Assembly: GCF_020515695.1 (NCBI RefSeq)
Contig: NZ_JAIWJA010000001.1
Span: forward strand, 186,001 to 250,000
Source: Pseudomonas sp. MWU16-30317
Lineage (GTDB): Bacteria > Pseudomonadota > Gammaproteobacteria > Pseudomonadales > Pseudomonadaceae
Length of the DNA stretch: 64,000 nucleotides
Reading direction: 5' to 3'
The translations under genes and the position numbers were made by a program. Below are positions 53,323-61,492 of the stretch, piece after piece (within the stretch, counting starts at the first letter, position 1; each line of letters opens with the position of its first letter). Under the pieces are notes generated by a model. That model was not told where the DNA came from. It did not search any database and worked only from the letters and a program-made list of their open reading frames with translations.

Positions 53323-53814
53323 TCAGCCCGCGCGCAGCGCCTTGAGCGGGCGGGGCTCTGGCACCTGCTGCGGGGCGGTCTTCAGGGTCGGGGCTTGCAT
53401 CGCTTGCGACAGCTTTCTTAGCGCGTCATTCAACGCCGCCAGTTCTGCCAGAGGGGACCGCATGGCGATATCCTTGCAACCATCGTTCAACGTCTGCGAG
53501 GCCTGCTGGAACATCTTCAGCCCCGACTGGGTGAGTCGCAAGTACACCAGTCGGCGGTCGTGGCCGACTTTCTCGCGGCGCAGCAGTGATCGGCGTTCCA
53601 ACTGGTCCAGTATCCGAGTAACACCCGACGTGGAGATATTCAGCGCGTGGGAGCAGTGACTGGGGGTCACGGTCTTGCGCGAGACGATCAACTCCAAGGT
53701 CTGAAATTGCACGACGCTCAGCTCCCATTGCAACAACTGCGAGGCAATGCGGCAATGGAGAATATTGCTGGCCTTTTCCAGCAGCTGGAAAGCTTCAAGA
53801 TGATGAGTGTTCAT
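53323..53814 (-). CDS. MarR-family transcriptional regulator
   Basis: Winged-helix repressor of 163 aa. The DNA-binding part is CSHALNISTSGVTRILDQLE with the wing GHDRRLVYLRLTQSG. A C-terminal tail of ~35 residues (PTLKTAPQQVPEPRP) is Pro-rich and unusual for the family. It lies alone between the small lipoprotein gene (convergent) and a long intergenic region, so its target is unclear. Confidence 0.85.
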   Translation of the reverse strand: MNTHHLEAFQLLEKASNILHCRIASQLLQWELSVVQFQTLELIVSRKTVTPSHCSHALNISTSGVTRILDQLERRSLLRREKVGHDRRLVYLRLTQSGLKMFQQASQTLNDGCKDIAMRSPLAELAALNDALRKLSQAMQAPTLKTAPQQVPEPRPLKALRAG

Positions 53815-54202
53815 TGCGCCGCCTGGAATCAGGAAAAAGGTTACGCCGTCGAGACTGAAGTCACTGTCATGAGCGTGCGAGATATGATCCGGATTGTCCC
53901 TTGAACAAGGGCAGCGATCATCACCCTTTTATGCAATGGTGAGTTTCGCGCAGAAGGTTGAGTTTTGCGGGGAGTTGGGATAGGTCGTTGAGGGTTCCAG
54001 CAGATACACCCTTTGGGCGATGGGTGTGTTTGCACTTTAGCGCTTTTGCTCTGTCGCTTGTTTAAAAGAATTTATAACTAGGGTTATAGACTGAGGCGGC
54101 GCATCAGCGCGGGAGTTGACGACAGGTCTACTGCGCAGGCCAGCACCGAGCGCGCCATCAAGCGTGTCGCATATCCGAAGTAGGCGCTGCCATCGACACC
54201 GC

Positions 54203-54336
54203 TTTCGCGAGCAAGCTTTGCTCCCACAGGTGCCAGCAGTCCCTGAGTCATACACCTGTGAAAGATTTGCTCCCACGGTGGGCACAGATCCCGAGTGGTA
54301 CACCTATGGGAGCAAGGCTTGCCCGCGAAAAGGCCC
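54203..54336. repeat. cluster of REP sequences
   Basis: Three REP-like arms lie in the 53815-54435 gap: TTTCGCGAGCAAGCTTTGCT (54203-54222) with CCCAC following, a degenerate one with GATTTGCTCCCAC (~54264-54276), and an inverted arm GGGAGCAAGGCTTGCCCGCG (54308-54327). The unit is related to the REPIN at 14.5 kb. The remainder of the gap, about 300 bases next to marR, is moderately AT-rich and shows no gene. Confidence 0.8.
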
Positions 54337-54435
54337 GCCCAGACAACGTAGAGGGCAACGCTTATGCTTTTGCCGCCAGCCCTTCAAACAATCCGTTGCT
54401 AGGCGCCGCATTGTCAGAATGCTACATTCGCGCCC

Positions 54436-54855
54436 ATGAATTCCTTGCGCGCCCACCGCCTGCCGCTTGTCTGGATGCTGTTTGCCTTCGTCCTGTTCAA
54501 CGGCCTCGCCTGCAGCATCGGCCATGGGCTGATGATGGGGATGGACGCTGCGCCCGAGCAAAGCACGCCGCACGATGAGGCGGCGTCCACGGTCGATGCC
54601 CATGCCGGGATGCAAATGGACATGCCGATGCCGATGCAGCCCGCCATGGAGCCTGCCACAAAGAGCAGCCATGACAGCCTGAAATCCATGTTCGGGGCCT
54701 GTACCTTCGCTGGCATTCTGGCCATGGCCATGGTGGTCTTTGCTGCCCTGGGCTGGCTGATTCGCTTGCGGCAAATACCCGCCGCGCTTCATGAGCGTTG
54801 GCCGGTGTCGTCCTTCCGGTTGTTCTTTCCCGCCCTCAACCCCCGCGCGCCTTAG
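54436..54855 (+). CDS. DUF2946 family membrane protein, Met/His-rich
   Basis: Protein of 139 aa with an N-terminal span (PLVWMLFAFVLFNGLACSIG) and a second span near 95-112 (AGILAMAMVVFAALGWLI). Between them lies a Met-rich periplasmic segment (GMQMDMPMPMQPAM) next to several His. DUF2946 genes are usually found with TonB-dependent copper receptors and PepSY proteins. The Met clusters suggest copper binding; that is an inference. A PepSY gene follows after 104 bases, but no receptor is present. Confidence 0.75.
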   Translation: MNSLRAHRLPLVWMLFAFVLFNGLACSIGHGLMMGMDAAPEQSTPHDEAASTVDAHAGMQMDMPMPMQPAMEPATKSSHDSLKSMFGACTFAGILAMAMVVFAALGWLIRLRQIPAALHERWPVSSFRLFFPALNPRAP

Positions 54856-54959
54856 CCCCCCTCGCGCTGTCAATGCGCGGGTACATGCTTGATAAACCAA
54901 TGGTGTCTGGCTGGCAGTTCGCTGCCGTGCCGGCTGTTTTTTATGCTGGATGGGTGCTT

Positions 54960-56342
54960 ATGTCTGCTCAAATCTCTTCCCCTGCGCCGGGGGCCGTCGT
55001 GGCATTGCTCAAGCGGCTGCATTTTTACGTCGGCCTGTTTGTCGGGCCTTTTCTGTTGGTCGCGGCGTTGAGCGGGGTGCTGTATGCCCTGACACCGCAG
55101 ATCGAAGAACATCTTTATGCCGATGCGCTGCACAGCGGCAGTCGCGGGCCGAACCTGACGCTGGCCGAGCAGGTCGCCATCGCGCAGGCGCAGATCGGTA
55201 ATGCCCGTTTGACGGTGGCTGCAGTGCGCCCGGCGCCAAAGGCGGGGGATACCACGCGGGTGATGTTCAGCGCGCCGACATTAGGTGAATCCGAAAATCG
55301 CGCGGTGTTTATCGATCCGGTCAACGGCGCGGTGCGCGGTGACATGACCGTCTATGGCACCAGCGGTGTGTTGCCGCTGCGCACCTGGATCGATCAGTTT
55401 CACCGCGGTTTGCTGCTGGGGGATGTTGGCCGCTTGTACAGCGAGTTGGCGGCGTCGTGGCTGTGGGTGGCGGTACTGGGTGGGCTGGTGTTGTGGGCGG
55501 TCAACCGCGCGCGAGCCAGGCCCGGCGCGCGTAGCCTGCGTGGCTGGCATGCCAGCGCCGGGCTGTGGCTGGCGCTGGGGTTGCTGTTTTTCTCCGCCAC
55601 GGGGCTGACCTGGTCGCAGTACGCAGGCGATAACATCGGTGTGCTGCGGGCCTGGTATGGCTGGTCGACGCCCAGTGTGGCGACATCGCTGGGCCACGCC
55701 TCGAGCATGTCCGCGAGCATGAAAATGCCCATGGACGAGCACGCCGAACATCATATGCACATGGCCGCCCATGGCGCGTCGGTTGCCTTGGATGCGGCAT
55801 TGTTCGACAGCGTGCTGAGCAGTGCCCGCAGCGCCGGGATCGATGCGGCCAAGGTGGAGATCCGCCCGGCCAAGAGCGCCGATACAGCCTGGGTGGTGAA
55901 TGAGATCGATCGGCGCTGGCCGACCCATGTGGACGCCGTAGCGGTCGATCCGCAGAGCTTGAAAGTGATCGATCAGGTGCGCTTCGCGCAATATTCGCTG
56001 CCAGCCAAGCTCACTCGTTGGGGCATCGACGCGCATATGGGTGCCTTGTTCGGCCTGGCCAATCAGCTGTTGCTGGTGGCGTTTGCCAGTGGCTTGGCGG
56101 TGATGGTGGTGCTCGGTTACCTGATGTGGTGGCGACGCCGTCCGACCCTCGCGCCGCAGTTGACGCTGTTCGATGCCTGGCGGCAGATGGCGCCAGTGGG
56201 GCGACTGGGAGTAATCGCTGCGGCGGTGGCGGTGGGCATTTGCCTGCCGGTACTGGGCGTCAGCCTGCTGTGCTTTGTGGTGGGGGATGTGTTGTCGAGT
56301 ATGCGTGCATCGCCCAACGTGTTGTCGCAGACGCAGGCCTGA
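54960..56342 (+). CDS. PepSY-associated TM domain protein
   Basis: Inner-membrane protein of 460 aa with four main spans and two periplasmic PepSY regions (PepSY_TM family). It starts with the characteristic LLKRLHFYVGLFVGPFLL, has TWIDQFHRGLLLGDVGRLYSE in the middle and WGIDAHMGALFGLANQLLLV near the end. A Met/His-rich insert near 250-272 (SASMKMPMDEHAEHHMHMAA) resembles metal-binding sequences and parallels the DUF2946 partner. Relatives are linked to iron-siderophore reduction or copper uptake. The start at 54960 fits the family; longer frames exist upstream. Confidence 0.85.
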   Translation: MSAQISSPAPGAVVALLKRLHFYVGLFVGPFLLVAALSGVLYALTPQIEEHLYADALHSGSRGPNLTLAEQVAIAQAQIGNARLTVAAVRPAPKAGDTTRVMFSAPTLGESENRAVFIDPVNGAVRGDMTVYGTSGVLPLRTWIDQFHRGLLLGDVGRLYSELAASWLWVAVLGGLVLWAVNRARARPGARSLRGWHASAGLWLALGLLFFSATGLTWSQYAGDNIGVLRAWYGWSTPSVATSLGHASSMSASMKMPMDEHAEHHMHMAAHGASVALDAALFDSVLSSARSAGIDAAKVEIRPAKSADTAWVVNEIDRRWPTHVDAVAVDPQSLKVIDQVRFAQYSLPAKLTRWGIDAHMGALFGLANQLLLVAFASGLAVMVVLGYLMWWRRRPTLAPQLTLFDAWRQMAPVGRLGVIAAAVAVGICLPVLGVSLLCFVVGDVLSSMRASPNVLSQTQA

Positions 56343-56458
56343 ACGGTGGCCGGATTGGAGAAAGCCATGCATCGATCGACGTTATGACTGCTGTGGCGTC
56401 GACCTATTCAGGGTGACCTGCAGATCCATGCGCCGGTGAGGCCAGCTCATCGGCCCCG

Positions 56459-56554
56459 GTGCGGGTGCTGAAGAAGATCGGCATGCACCGCGACGGTGAG
56501 CTTGACGACGTGCCAGGGCAGGCGCCGAGTCTGGTGTTCAGGATGGAGGGTTGA
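56459..56554 (+). pseudogene. remnant of a GNAT acetyltransferase gene (C-terminal end)
   Basis: A short in-frame stretch reads VRVLKKIGMHRDGELDD then VPGQAPSLVFRMEG and a stop. This is the usual C-terminal ending of GNAT N-acetyltransferases ('S.RVLEK.GM...G'). No start codon, ribosome site or acetyl-CoA-binding motif precedes it; the sequence upstream belongs to the PepSY gene and a short gap. It is therefore best read as the tail of a deleted gene. Confidence 0.5.
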
Positions 56555-56557
56555 GTG

Positions 56558-56776
56558 TCATGCCCCCACGGCTTGCGGCAGCGGCACGATGAGCATGGTC
56601 ATCAGGTCTTCCCATGGCCGCTGACCCTTGCCCGCGCGGGAGCAGGTGGGGGAGTGAATGAAGTCGGTGTTGGAGAGCCGGCTCGGCTGTCGTGCGGCGC
56701 ACTGGGAACAGGTGATTTCTTCATTGAACATGGTCCAGGCGGCTTGCCAATCTTGCAGATCCTTGTGGGCGTACAT
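56558..56776 (-). CDS. small hypothetical protein, 72 aa
   Basis: Protein starting MYAHKDLQDWQAAWTMFNEE with Cys residues in ITCSQCAARQ and SPTCSRAG, ending in GQRPWEDLMTML. AAAGGA lies ten bases before the ATG at 56776. The amino-acid composition looks real and the protein seems familiar from Pseudomonas, but no function is known to me. The CxxC could bind a metal with the later Cys. Confidence 0.55.
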   Translation of the reverse strand: MYAHKDLQDWQAAWTMFNEEITCSQCAARQPSRLSNTDFIHSPTCSRAGKGQRPWEDLMTMLIVPLPQAVGA

Positions 56777-56907
56777 CGTGTGGCGTCCTTTGTTTGTTGT
56801 TGTTCCATTAGCCTAGCACTGGCGATTCCATCTGCAAGGATGGCTCGTGTCAGGTAGGCTTGCGTTCTCTCTTGCATCTTGATCAGGCACCGGACGCTAA
56901 GTTTCCT

Positions 56908-58071
56908 ATGAATCACTCGCTCAACCCCCGCATTTACGTGTTGACCTTCACCTCGTTCGTCATGCTCTCATCGGAGTTCATCGTCGCCGGCCTGTTGCCG
57001 CAAATTGCCGCCAGTCTGCAGATCACCGTCGGCAGTGCCGGCGCGCTGGTCACGGCGTTCGCTTTGGGCATGGGCATCAGCGCGCCGCTAATCGCCGCTT
57101 TCACCCATAAAGTCAGCATGCGTGCCTTGTTGATCTGGGCCTGCGTGGCGCTGTTTCTGGGTAACACCGTTTGCGCGATGACCGACAATTTCCCCATCCT
57201 GCTGGCCGGTCGCGCGCTCGGCGGTGTCGGCGTGGCGATCTTCTGGACCAACGCCACCGTGGCCGCCGCGGCGTTGTCCACGGCCAATACCCAGAGCCTG
57301 GCGATTTCCCGGGTGTTGATCGGCATTTCGATCGCTTCGGTGGTCGGGGTGCCGCTGGGCAAGTGGGTGAGTGACGCCTGGACCTGGGAGCACGCCATGG
57401 GCCTGATGGCGGGCTTGAGCGCCTTGGCGTTGGTGCTGGTGATCGGCTGGGTGCGCCCGCCCGAGGGTGAGCGCACGCAGGCGCAAGAGAACTTGCTCGG
57501 GCGCCTCAGCGTGATCTGGAAAAGGGACATCGCCTTGGCATTGCTGAGTTATCTGCTGATGTTCGCCGGCATCATGACCGTCTTCAGTTTCCTCGCCACG
57601 CTGCTGACCCGTCACACCGGCTTTCCTGCTGCGCAGGTGACGTTGGTGCTTGCGTTGTACGGCGTGGCGGATATCGTCGGCAATCTGCTGCTGGCCAAAC
57701 GTGTGCCCAATCCGCTCGATGGGATGTTCAAGCGGGTGTTGTTGACCCTGGCCGTCGCCGTTATCGGCGTCTCGGTGTTTGGCGCGAGCCTGTGGCTGGT
57801 GCCGTTGTTCGTGGCGGCAGCGGGGTTTTGCCATGCCGGGGCGAGCATGATGAACGGCATGGACGTGATCCGCCGGGCGGGGGCCGATGCCAAGATCGTC
57901 AATTCGGTGAACGTGGCGGCGATCAACGTCGGTATCATGCTCGGTGCGATGTGTGGCGGCCTGGTGACCGACCATATCGGTATCCAGTATGTCGGCTACC
58001 TGGCGGGGGTGTTCGTGCTGCTGGCCTGGGCGATTCGCATGCAGTTGCAGCCGGTTCGAGCGGTCGAGTAA
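56908..58071 (+). CDS. MFS transporter (AraJ/DHA1-like)
   Basis: Twelve-span major facilitator of 387 aa of the drug:H+ antiporter-1 group. Visible are SSEFIVAGLLPQIAASL in the first span, the loop motif TDNFPILLAGRALGGVGVAI and SRVLIGISIASVVGVPLG of span 5, the antiporter motif. It likely exports sugars or small toxic compounds. A cupin gene follows 36 bases later on the same strand and may be co-transcribed. Confidence 0.82.
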   Translation: MNHSLNPRIYVLTFTSFVMLSSEFIVAGLLPQIAASLQITVGSAGALVTAFALGMGISAPLIAAFTHKVSMRALLIWACVALFLGNTVCAMTDNFPILLAGRALGGVGVAIFWTNATVAAAALSTANTQSLAISRVLIGISIASVVGVPLGKWVSDAWTWEHAMGLMAGLSALALVLVIGWVRPPEGERTQAQENLLGRLSVIWKRDIALALLSYLLMFAGIMTVFSFLATLLTRHTGFPAAQVTLVLALYGVADIVGNLLLAKRVPNPLDGMFKRVLLTLAVAVIGVSVFGASLWLVPLFVAAAGFCHAGASMMNGMDVIRRAGADAKIVNSVNVAAINVGIMLGAMCGGLVTDHIGIQYVGYLAGVFVLLAWAIRMQLQPVRAVE

Positions 58072-58107
58072 TCGGCCCGTCATTTACCTTGAAGCAGGTA
58101 ATCCTCT

Positions 58108-58419
58108 GTGAAGATCATTCGTAGCAAAGACTTCACTGGCGAGCGGCCTTGGGCGGCGCTGGATATTGCCAACATGAACGGCATCACCACGCGTTTGCAC
58201 TGGACGGACCAGCCGTACAAATGGCATGTCAACGATGGACAAGAGGTGTTTGTAGTGCTCGACGGGCAGGTGGAAATGCGCTTCATGGAACAGGGAGTCG
58301 AGCGTTCGACATTCCTGCAAGTTGGCGACATTTTTTACGCCGCGGTCGGTACCGCGCACGTCGCCCATCCGGTCGGTCCGGCGAGGGTGTTGGTGGTGGA
58401 AAGCGAGGGGAGTGTCTGA
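58108..58419 (+). CDS. small cupin-domain protein
   Basis: Single-domain cupin of 103 aa. The first motif is KWHVNDGQEVFVVLDGQVEM and the second includes VGDIFYAAVGTAHVAHP, giving the usual His/Glu metal set in a beta barrel. The GTG at 58108 is used as start; AGCAGG lies upstream. Function of this subgroup is unknown. It is probably in an operon with the MFS gene. Confidence 0.75.
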   Translation: MKIIRSKDFTGERPWAALDIANMNGITTRLHWTDQPYKWHVNDGQEVFVVLDGQVEMRFMEQGVERSTFLQVGDIFYAAVGTAHVAHPVGPARVLVVESEGSV

Positions 58420-58569
58420 GCGGCTTGTTTCGAGCGTAGAGGCTGAATCGTCAGGGTTGCTGGTGCAATTGTTCCACCGTCCGATAGACGTATTGCTGGG
58501 ATGATTTGTCGCTGGCTAGGGGATCAGGGTGGTCCTGCTTTCGAGCCGGCCTTGGGGTTGCGGCCCCCG

Positions 58570-58695
58570 CCATTGGCCCTTCGCTTAGGCTCAGGGTGCC
58601 CGCGCTTCGACGCACTGGCGAGGGGCACGCCCCGATGGGCCCTCTCTTCAGGTGCCGGAACGCGGGTACCCTGAGCCTAGGCGAAGAGCCAATGG
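58570..58695. repeat. long imperfect inverted repeat, 35-base arms
   Basis: The left arm 58570-58604 begins CCATTGGCCCTTCGCTTAGG and the right arm 58661-58695 is its reverse complement with three mismatches. A 56-base GC-rich centre separates them. Weaker pairing (TTGCGGC/GCCGCAT) extends the structure outwards to about 58550 and 58715. The remainder of 58420-58840 has no supported gene. It is larger than the REP units elsewhere in this window. Confidence 0.8.
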
Positions 58696-58840
58696 GGAGG
58701 GCGAGCCGCATAGGCCCGCAGCAAAGGACCACTCCACAGTTCCCACGCAGCGCCCCTGGCCACACACTTGTCGCAGGTAGCCACTGCACTGCCATGCGCG
58801 GTCTATGCTGTGCACAACCTGTTTCACTCAGGGCTAGAAC

Positions 58841-59776
58841 ATGCGCCGCAGCGATCATTCAGTAGCCTTCACCCGCCGAGCCTTGATCAAACTGGCCGGT
58901 GTCATGCTCGCGGGCTCGGCGTTGGCAAACCCCTCTACTTCTTCAGGAGCCCGCCGCATGCTCACCCGTCCCCTTCCCGCCACCCAGGAGCCGCTGCCGG
59001 TGATCGGCCTGGGCACCTATCGCGGTTTCGACGTTGCGCCCGCGGATGGCAACTACCGCAACCTGCCGGCGGTGCTGGACGCGCTGTTCGACAATAGCGG
59101 CTCGATGATCGACAGTTCGCCCATGTATGGCCGAGCCGAGCAGACCACCGGTGAATTGCTGACGGCGCGTAGCGTGCGGGCATCGCCATTCCTGGCCACC
59201 AAGGTCTGGACCCGGGGGCGTGCTGAAGGGATAGCGCAGATGGAAAGGTCGTTCCAACTGCTACAGACCGAGCGAATCGACCTGATGCAGATCCACAACC
59301 TGCTGGATTGGCAAAGCCATCTGCCCACCTTGCGCGAATGGAAACGGCAGGGCCGCATCCGCTACATCGGCATCAGCCATTACACTGCGTCGGCCTATAC
59401 CGAGGTCGAGTCGCTATTAAGGTCCGAACCGCTGGATTTTTTACAGATCAACTATGCGCTGGACGATCGCGCCGTGGAAAATCGCCTGCTGCCGCTTTGT
59501 CAGGAGCGCGGCGTTGCGGTGATCTGCAACCGGCCGTTTGGCGGCGGTGGGCTGCTTGCGCGGTTGCGCTCCGTGCCGTTACCGGGATGGGCGCAGGAGG
59601 TGCAGGCCAGTAGCTGGTCACAGTTGGCGTTGAAATTTCTGGTGTCCCATCCAGCGGTGACGTGTGTGATTCCGGGCACCGGTAACCCGCGTTATATGGC
59701 GGAGAATGCCGGCGCGGGGTTTGGGCCATTACTGGATGAGGCTCAGCGCAGGGCGTTGGTTGGGGTGGTGGGGTAG
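58841..59776 (+). CDS. aldo/keto reductase with Tat signal
   Basis: Aldo/keto reductase of 311 aa with a twin-arginine signal (FTRRALIKLAGVMLAGSALA), hence predicted periplasmic. The barrel follows from about residue 55: IGLGTYRGF, the catalytic Tyr in SSPMYGRAE, Lys in FLATKVW, His in LMQIHNLLDW, and cofactor segments GISHYTAS and CVIPGTGNPRYMAENAGA. Exported members are unusual because NADPH is not available in the periplasm unless the cofactor is loaded before export. It stands alone, facing the Fic gene. Confidence 0.82.
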   Translation: MRRSDHSVAFTRRALIKLAGVMLAGSALANPSTSSGARRMLTRPLPATQEPLPVIGLGTYRGFDVAPADGNYRNLPAVLDALFDNSGSMIDSSPMYGRAEQTTGELLTARSVRASPFLATKVWTRGRAEGIAQMERSFQLLQTERIDLMQIHNLLDWQSHLPTLREWKRQGRIRYIGISHYTASAYTEVESLLRSEPLDFLQINYALDDRAVENRLLPLCQERGVAVICNRPFGGGGLLARLRSVPLPGWAQEVQASSWSQLALKFLVSHPAVTCVIPGTGNPRYMAENAGAGFGPLLDEAQRRALVGVVG

Positions 59777-59791
59777 GGAGCAACGGGCAGG

Positions 59792-59803
59792 TTGGCGCGA
59801 TTC
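59792..59803 (+). promoter_or_regulatory. distant copy of the fic operator-like motif
   Basis: TTGGCGCGATTC, identical to the repeats in front of the Fic gene, lies 16 bases after the aldo/keto reductase stop and about 60 bases beyond the Fic gene's stop. It is the only copy noticed outside the main array. Confidence 0.6.
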
Positions 59804-59860
59804 GGAGCGCTGAATTCAATCATTACAATAAGACCCCTTCACGACGGGGAGGGCACCGCT

Positions 59861-61207
59861 TTACTCCTGTCTTTTTCTCCAAATCGCCAGCTCCGAAGGC
59901 CGTAACCGGTAGCGGGCGAGTACACCTTCGTGCAGCCGTCGCAACTCACCGATGATGACTGCCTCCACGTTATCCTGTTCCAGCACTGGGACTTGTTCCG
60001 CAACGCATTGGTGGATGATGCCTAATGGGTCGTGGTCCGGGCTCAGCACGATCTCGCGGATAGTACGCTTGATCAGGTCTCGCCAGGCAAGCCGAACAGG
60101 GTCTGGTTCGGCGAGCTCCTGGCGGATGACCAGATACTCTTGTGCTGAGCGCTCGTAGGCCCATACGTAGAGATCGCGCAGCAATTCCACGCGGGTCAGC
60201 TCATATACGCCTAGGGTGGCGCGGCTGTATGCGATCTCGGGTACATCGAGAAACGTCAGCGGGCACAGATTGGCGCGAAATAGTGGCAGGTTGGCCGCAA
60301 GCCGCGAGGTGCGTTTGTTGATGTCGGCGAAAGGCTGGAGGTAGGGCAGGTGGACCATCACGAAAAACGACTGCTCGAATGGGTCGGTAATCTGGTTGGC
60401 CTTGGCCAATAATTCATCCAGCAACTGATCGATTGGCTGTGGTGACGACAACGGACGGTAGACGCTTTTACCGATATCCACCGCATGTTGACGGATACGC
60501 CCTTCATCAGCGGAATTCGGCAGCAGGTTTTCCGCCAGGACGCTGTGCAAATTCATTAGCGTATAGCGGTTGAATTCGGCCGTGTCGATGTTCTCGACCA
60601 GCAGTTCTATTGCGGCCTTATGATTCAGGATCATCTGCGTTTCCAACAGCGGCTTGCCTCGCGCTGCCCTGCCATGCTCGATGAGTTCTACGGTATCCAG
60701 TCGTGAATAAGTATTGCCTTCCAGATTGCTGGAAGCCCAAGACAGGTCGATCAGCAGCCGATTGAGTATCGCCCGGCTATAGGTTCCTGCGGGCGCCTCG
60801 GTGCGGGACGTGCGCCCGATGTTGTGCAACTGCCGCCTTAACGGTTCAGACAGGTACCAAGTGCTGCCGGGGATGTAGGCGTCGAGAAATTCGCGCTGGT
60901 AACCCACGGGTTTGCGGGATTCTAGAGGCTGGTCGATGTAATCGAGGATGTCAGTACTATCGACAGAAAGCGGTATGGCTCTGGGAAAACTGTCGGTCTG
61001 TTCACTCAGGGCGCGAGGGCCGAGGACCATGTAACGGCGCGCACGGGCTTCGCCGTGTGTCGTGATCACGCCTTCATCCGCCATTTGGCTCAGCAGGCGC
61101 TGCGCGGTGCGCCGAGCCAGGTTTGGATGCTGCGCAAGCAACTCGGCCAACGTCAGGCCGGACGGGGCTTGCAGGATGGTTTTTTGCAATTCTTCGGCAT
61201 TTGACAT
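59861..61207 (-). CDS. Fic-family protein with N-terminal winged helix and altered motif
   Basis: Protein of 448 aa. Residues ~1-65 form a winged-helix DNA-binding region (LAELLAQHPNLARRTAQRLL, EGVITTHG). The Fic core follows, with the motif at 288-299 reading PYLQPFADINKR. Standard Fic AMP-transferases have HPFxxGN(G/K)R, so here Gln291 stands where the catalytic His should be and Ile296 replaces the Gly. This variant occurs in other Fic proteins I remember, so it is probably a subfamily without normal AMPylation. The ATG at 61207 has no ribosome site and is directly abutted by an array of repeats, suggesting leaderless and autoregulated expression. Confidence 0.88.
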   Translation of the reverse strand: MSNAEELQKTILQAPSGLTLAELLAQHPNLARRTAQRLLSQMADEGVITTHGEARARRYMVLGPRALSEQTDSFPRAIPLSVDSTDILDYIDQPLESRKPVGYQREFLDAYIPGSTWYLSEPLRRQLHNIGRTSRTEAPAGTYSRAILNRLLIDLSWASSNLEGNTYSRLDTVELIEHGRAARGKPLLETQMILNHKAAIELLVENIDTAEFNRYTLMNLHSVLAENLLPNSADEGRIRQHAVDIGKSVYRPLSSPQPIDQLLDELLAKANQITDPFEQSFFVMVHLPYLQPFADINKRTSRLAANLPLFRANLCPLTFLDVPEIAYSRATLGVYELTRVELLRDLYVWAYERSAQEYLVIRQELAEPDPVRLAWRDLIKRTIREIVLSPDHDPLGIIHQCVAEQVPVLEQDNVEAVIIGELRRLHEGVLARYRLRPSELAIWRKRQE

Positions 61208-61213
61208 GGTCAG

Positions 61214-61313
61214 TTGGCGCGATTCGAGGTGGGTTTGGCGCGATTCTGGCGCAATTTAAAGAATCGCGCCAGTTTTTGGCGCGATTCATGGTGCGATTAT
61301 TGAAATCGCGCCA
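61214..61313. promoter_or_regulatory. array of seven operator-like repeats before the Fic gene
   Basis: The motif TTGGCGCGATTC occurs exactly at 61214-61225, 61235-61246 and 61276-61287. Near copies are TGGCGCAATT at 61247-61256 and TGGTGCGATTAT at 61289-61300. Inverted copies are at 61261-61271 (GAATCGCGCCA) and 61304-61313 (AATCGCGCCA). Seven copies in 100 bases, in both orientations, cover the whole region before the Fic start. The obvious ligand is the winged helix of the Fic protein itself. Confidence 0.8.
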
Positions 61314-61492
61314 GATCCCTATCATCACCTCCTCAGTGCGACAGGTTTGCGGTCGGGCGCTAGCTGCCGGCCCTTTAGCGCATTACCACTTGTCTGTCGT
61401 GGTTCAAGATCCGCTCCGCACGCCGATAGCCTGATAGGGCATTTTGCCTGCCTGGCAGTGCCTGTATAAAAATGGCCGATAGGGGATCTTGT

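Noticed and set aside
54203..54336. Possible CRISPR-like repeat array
   Set aside because: The repeats are REP arms in alternating orientation with irregular spacing and sequence divergence, and no cas genes are present.
58451..58865. Open frames on both strands in the cupin-aldo/keto reductase gap
   Set aside because: They are created by the 35-base inverted repeat, whose two arms encode related strings on opposite strands. No ribosome site or family match.
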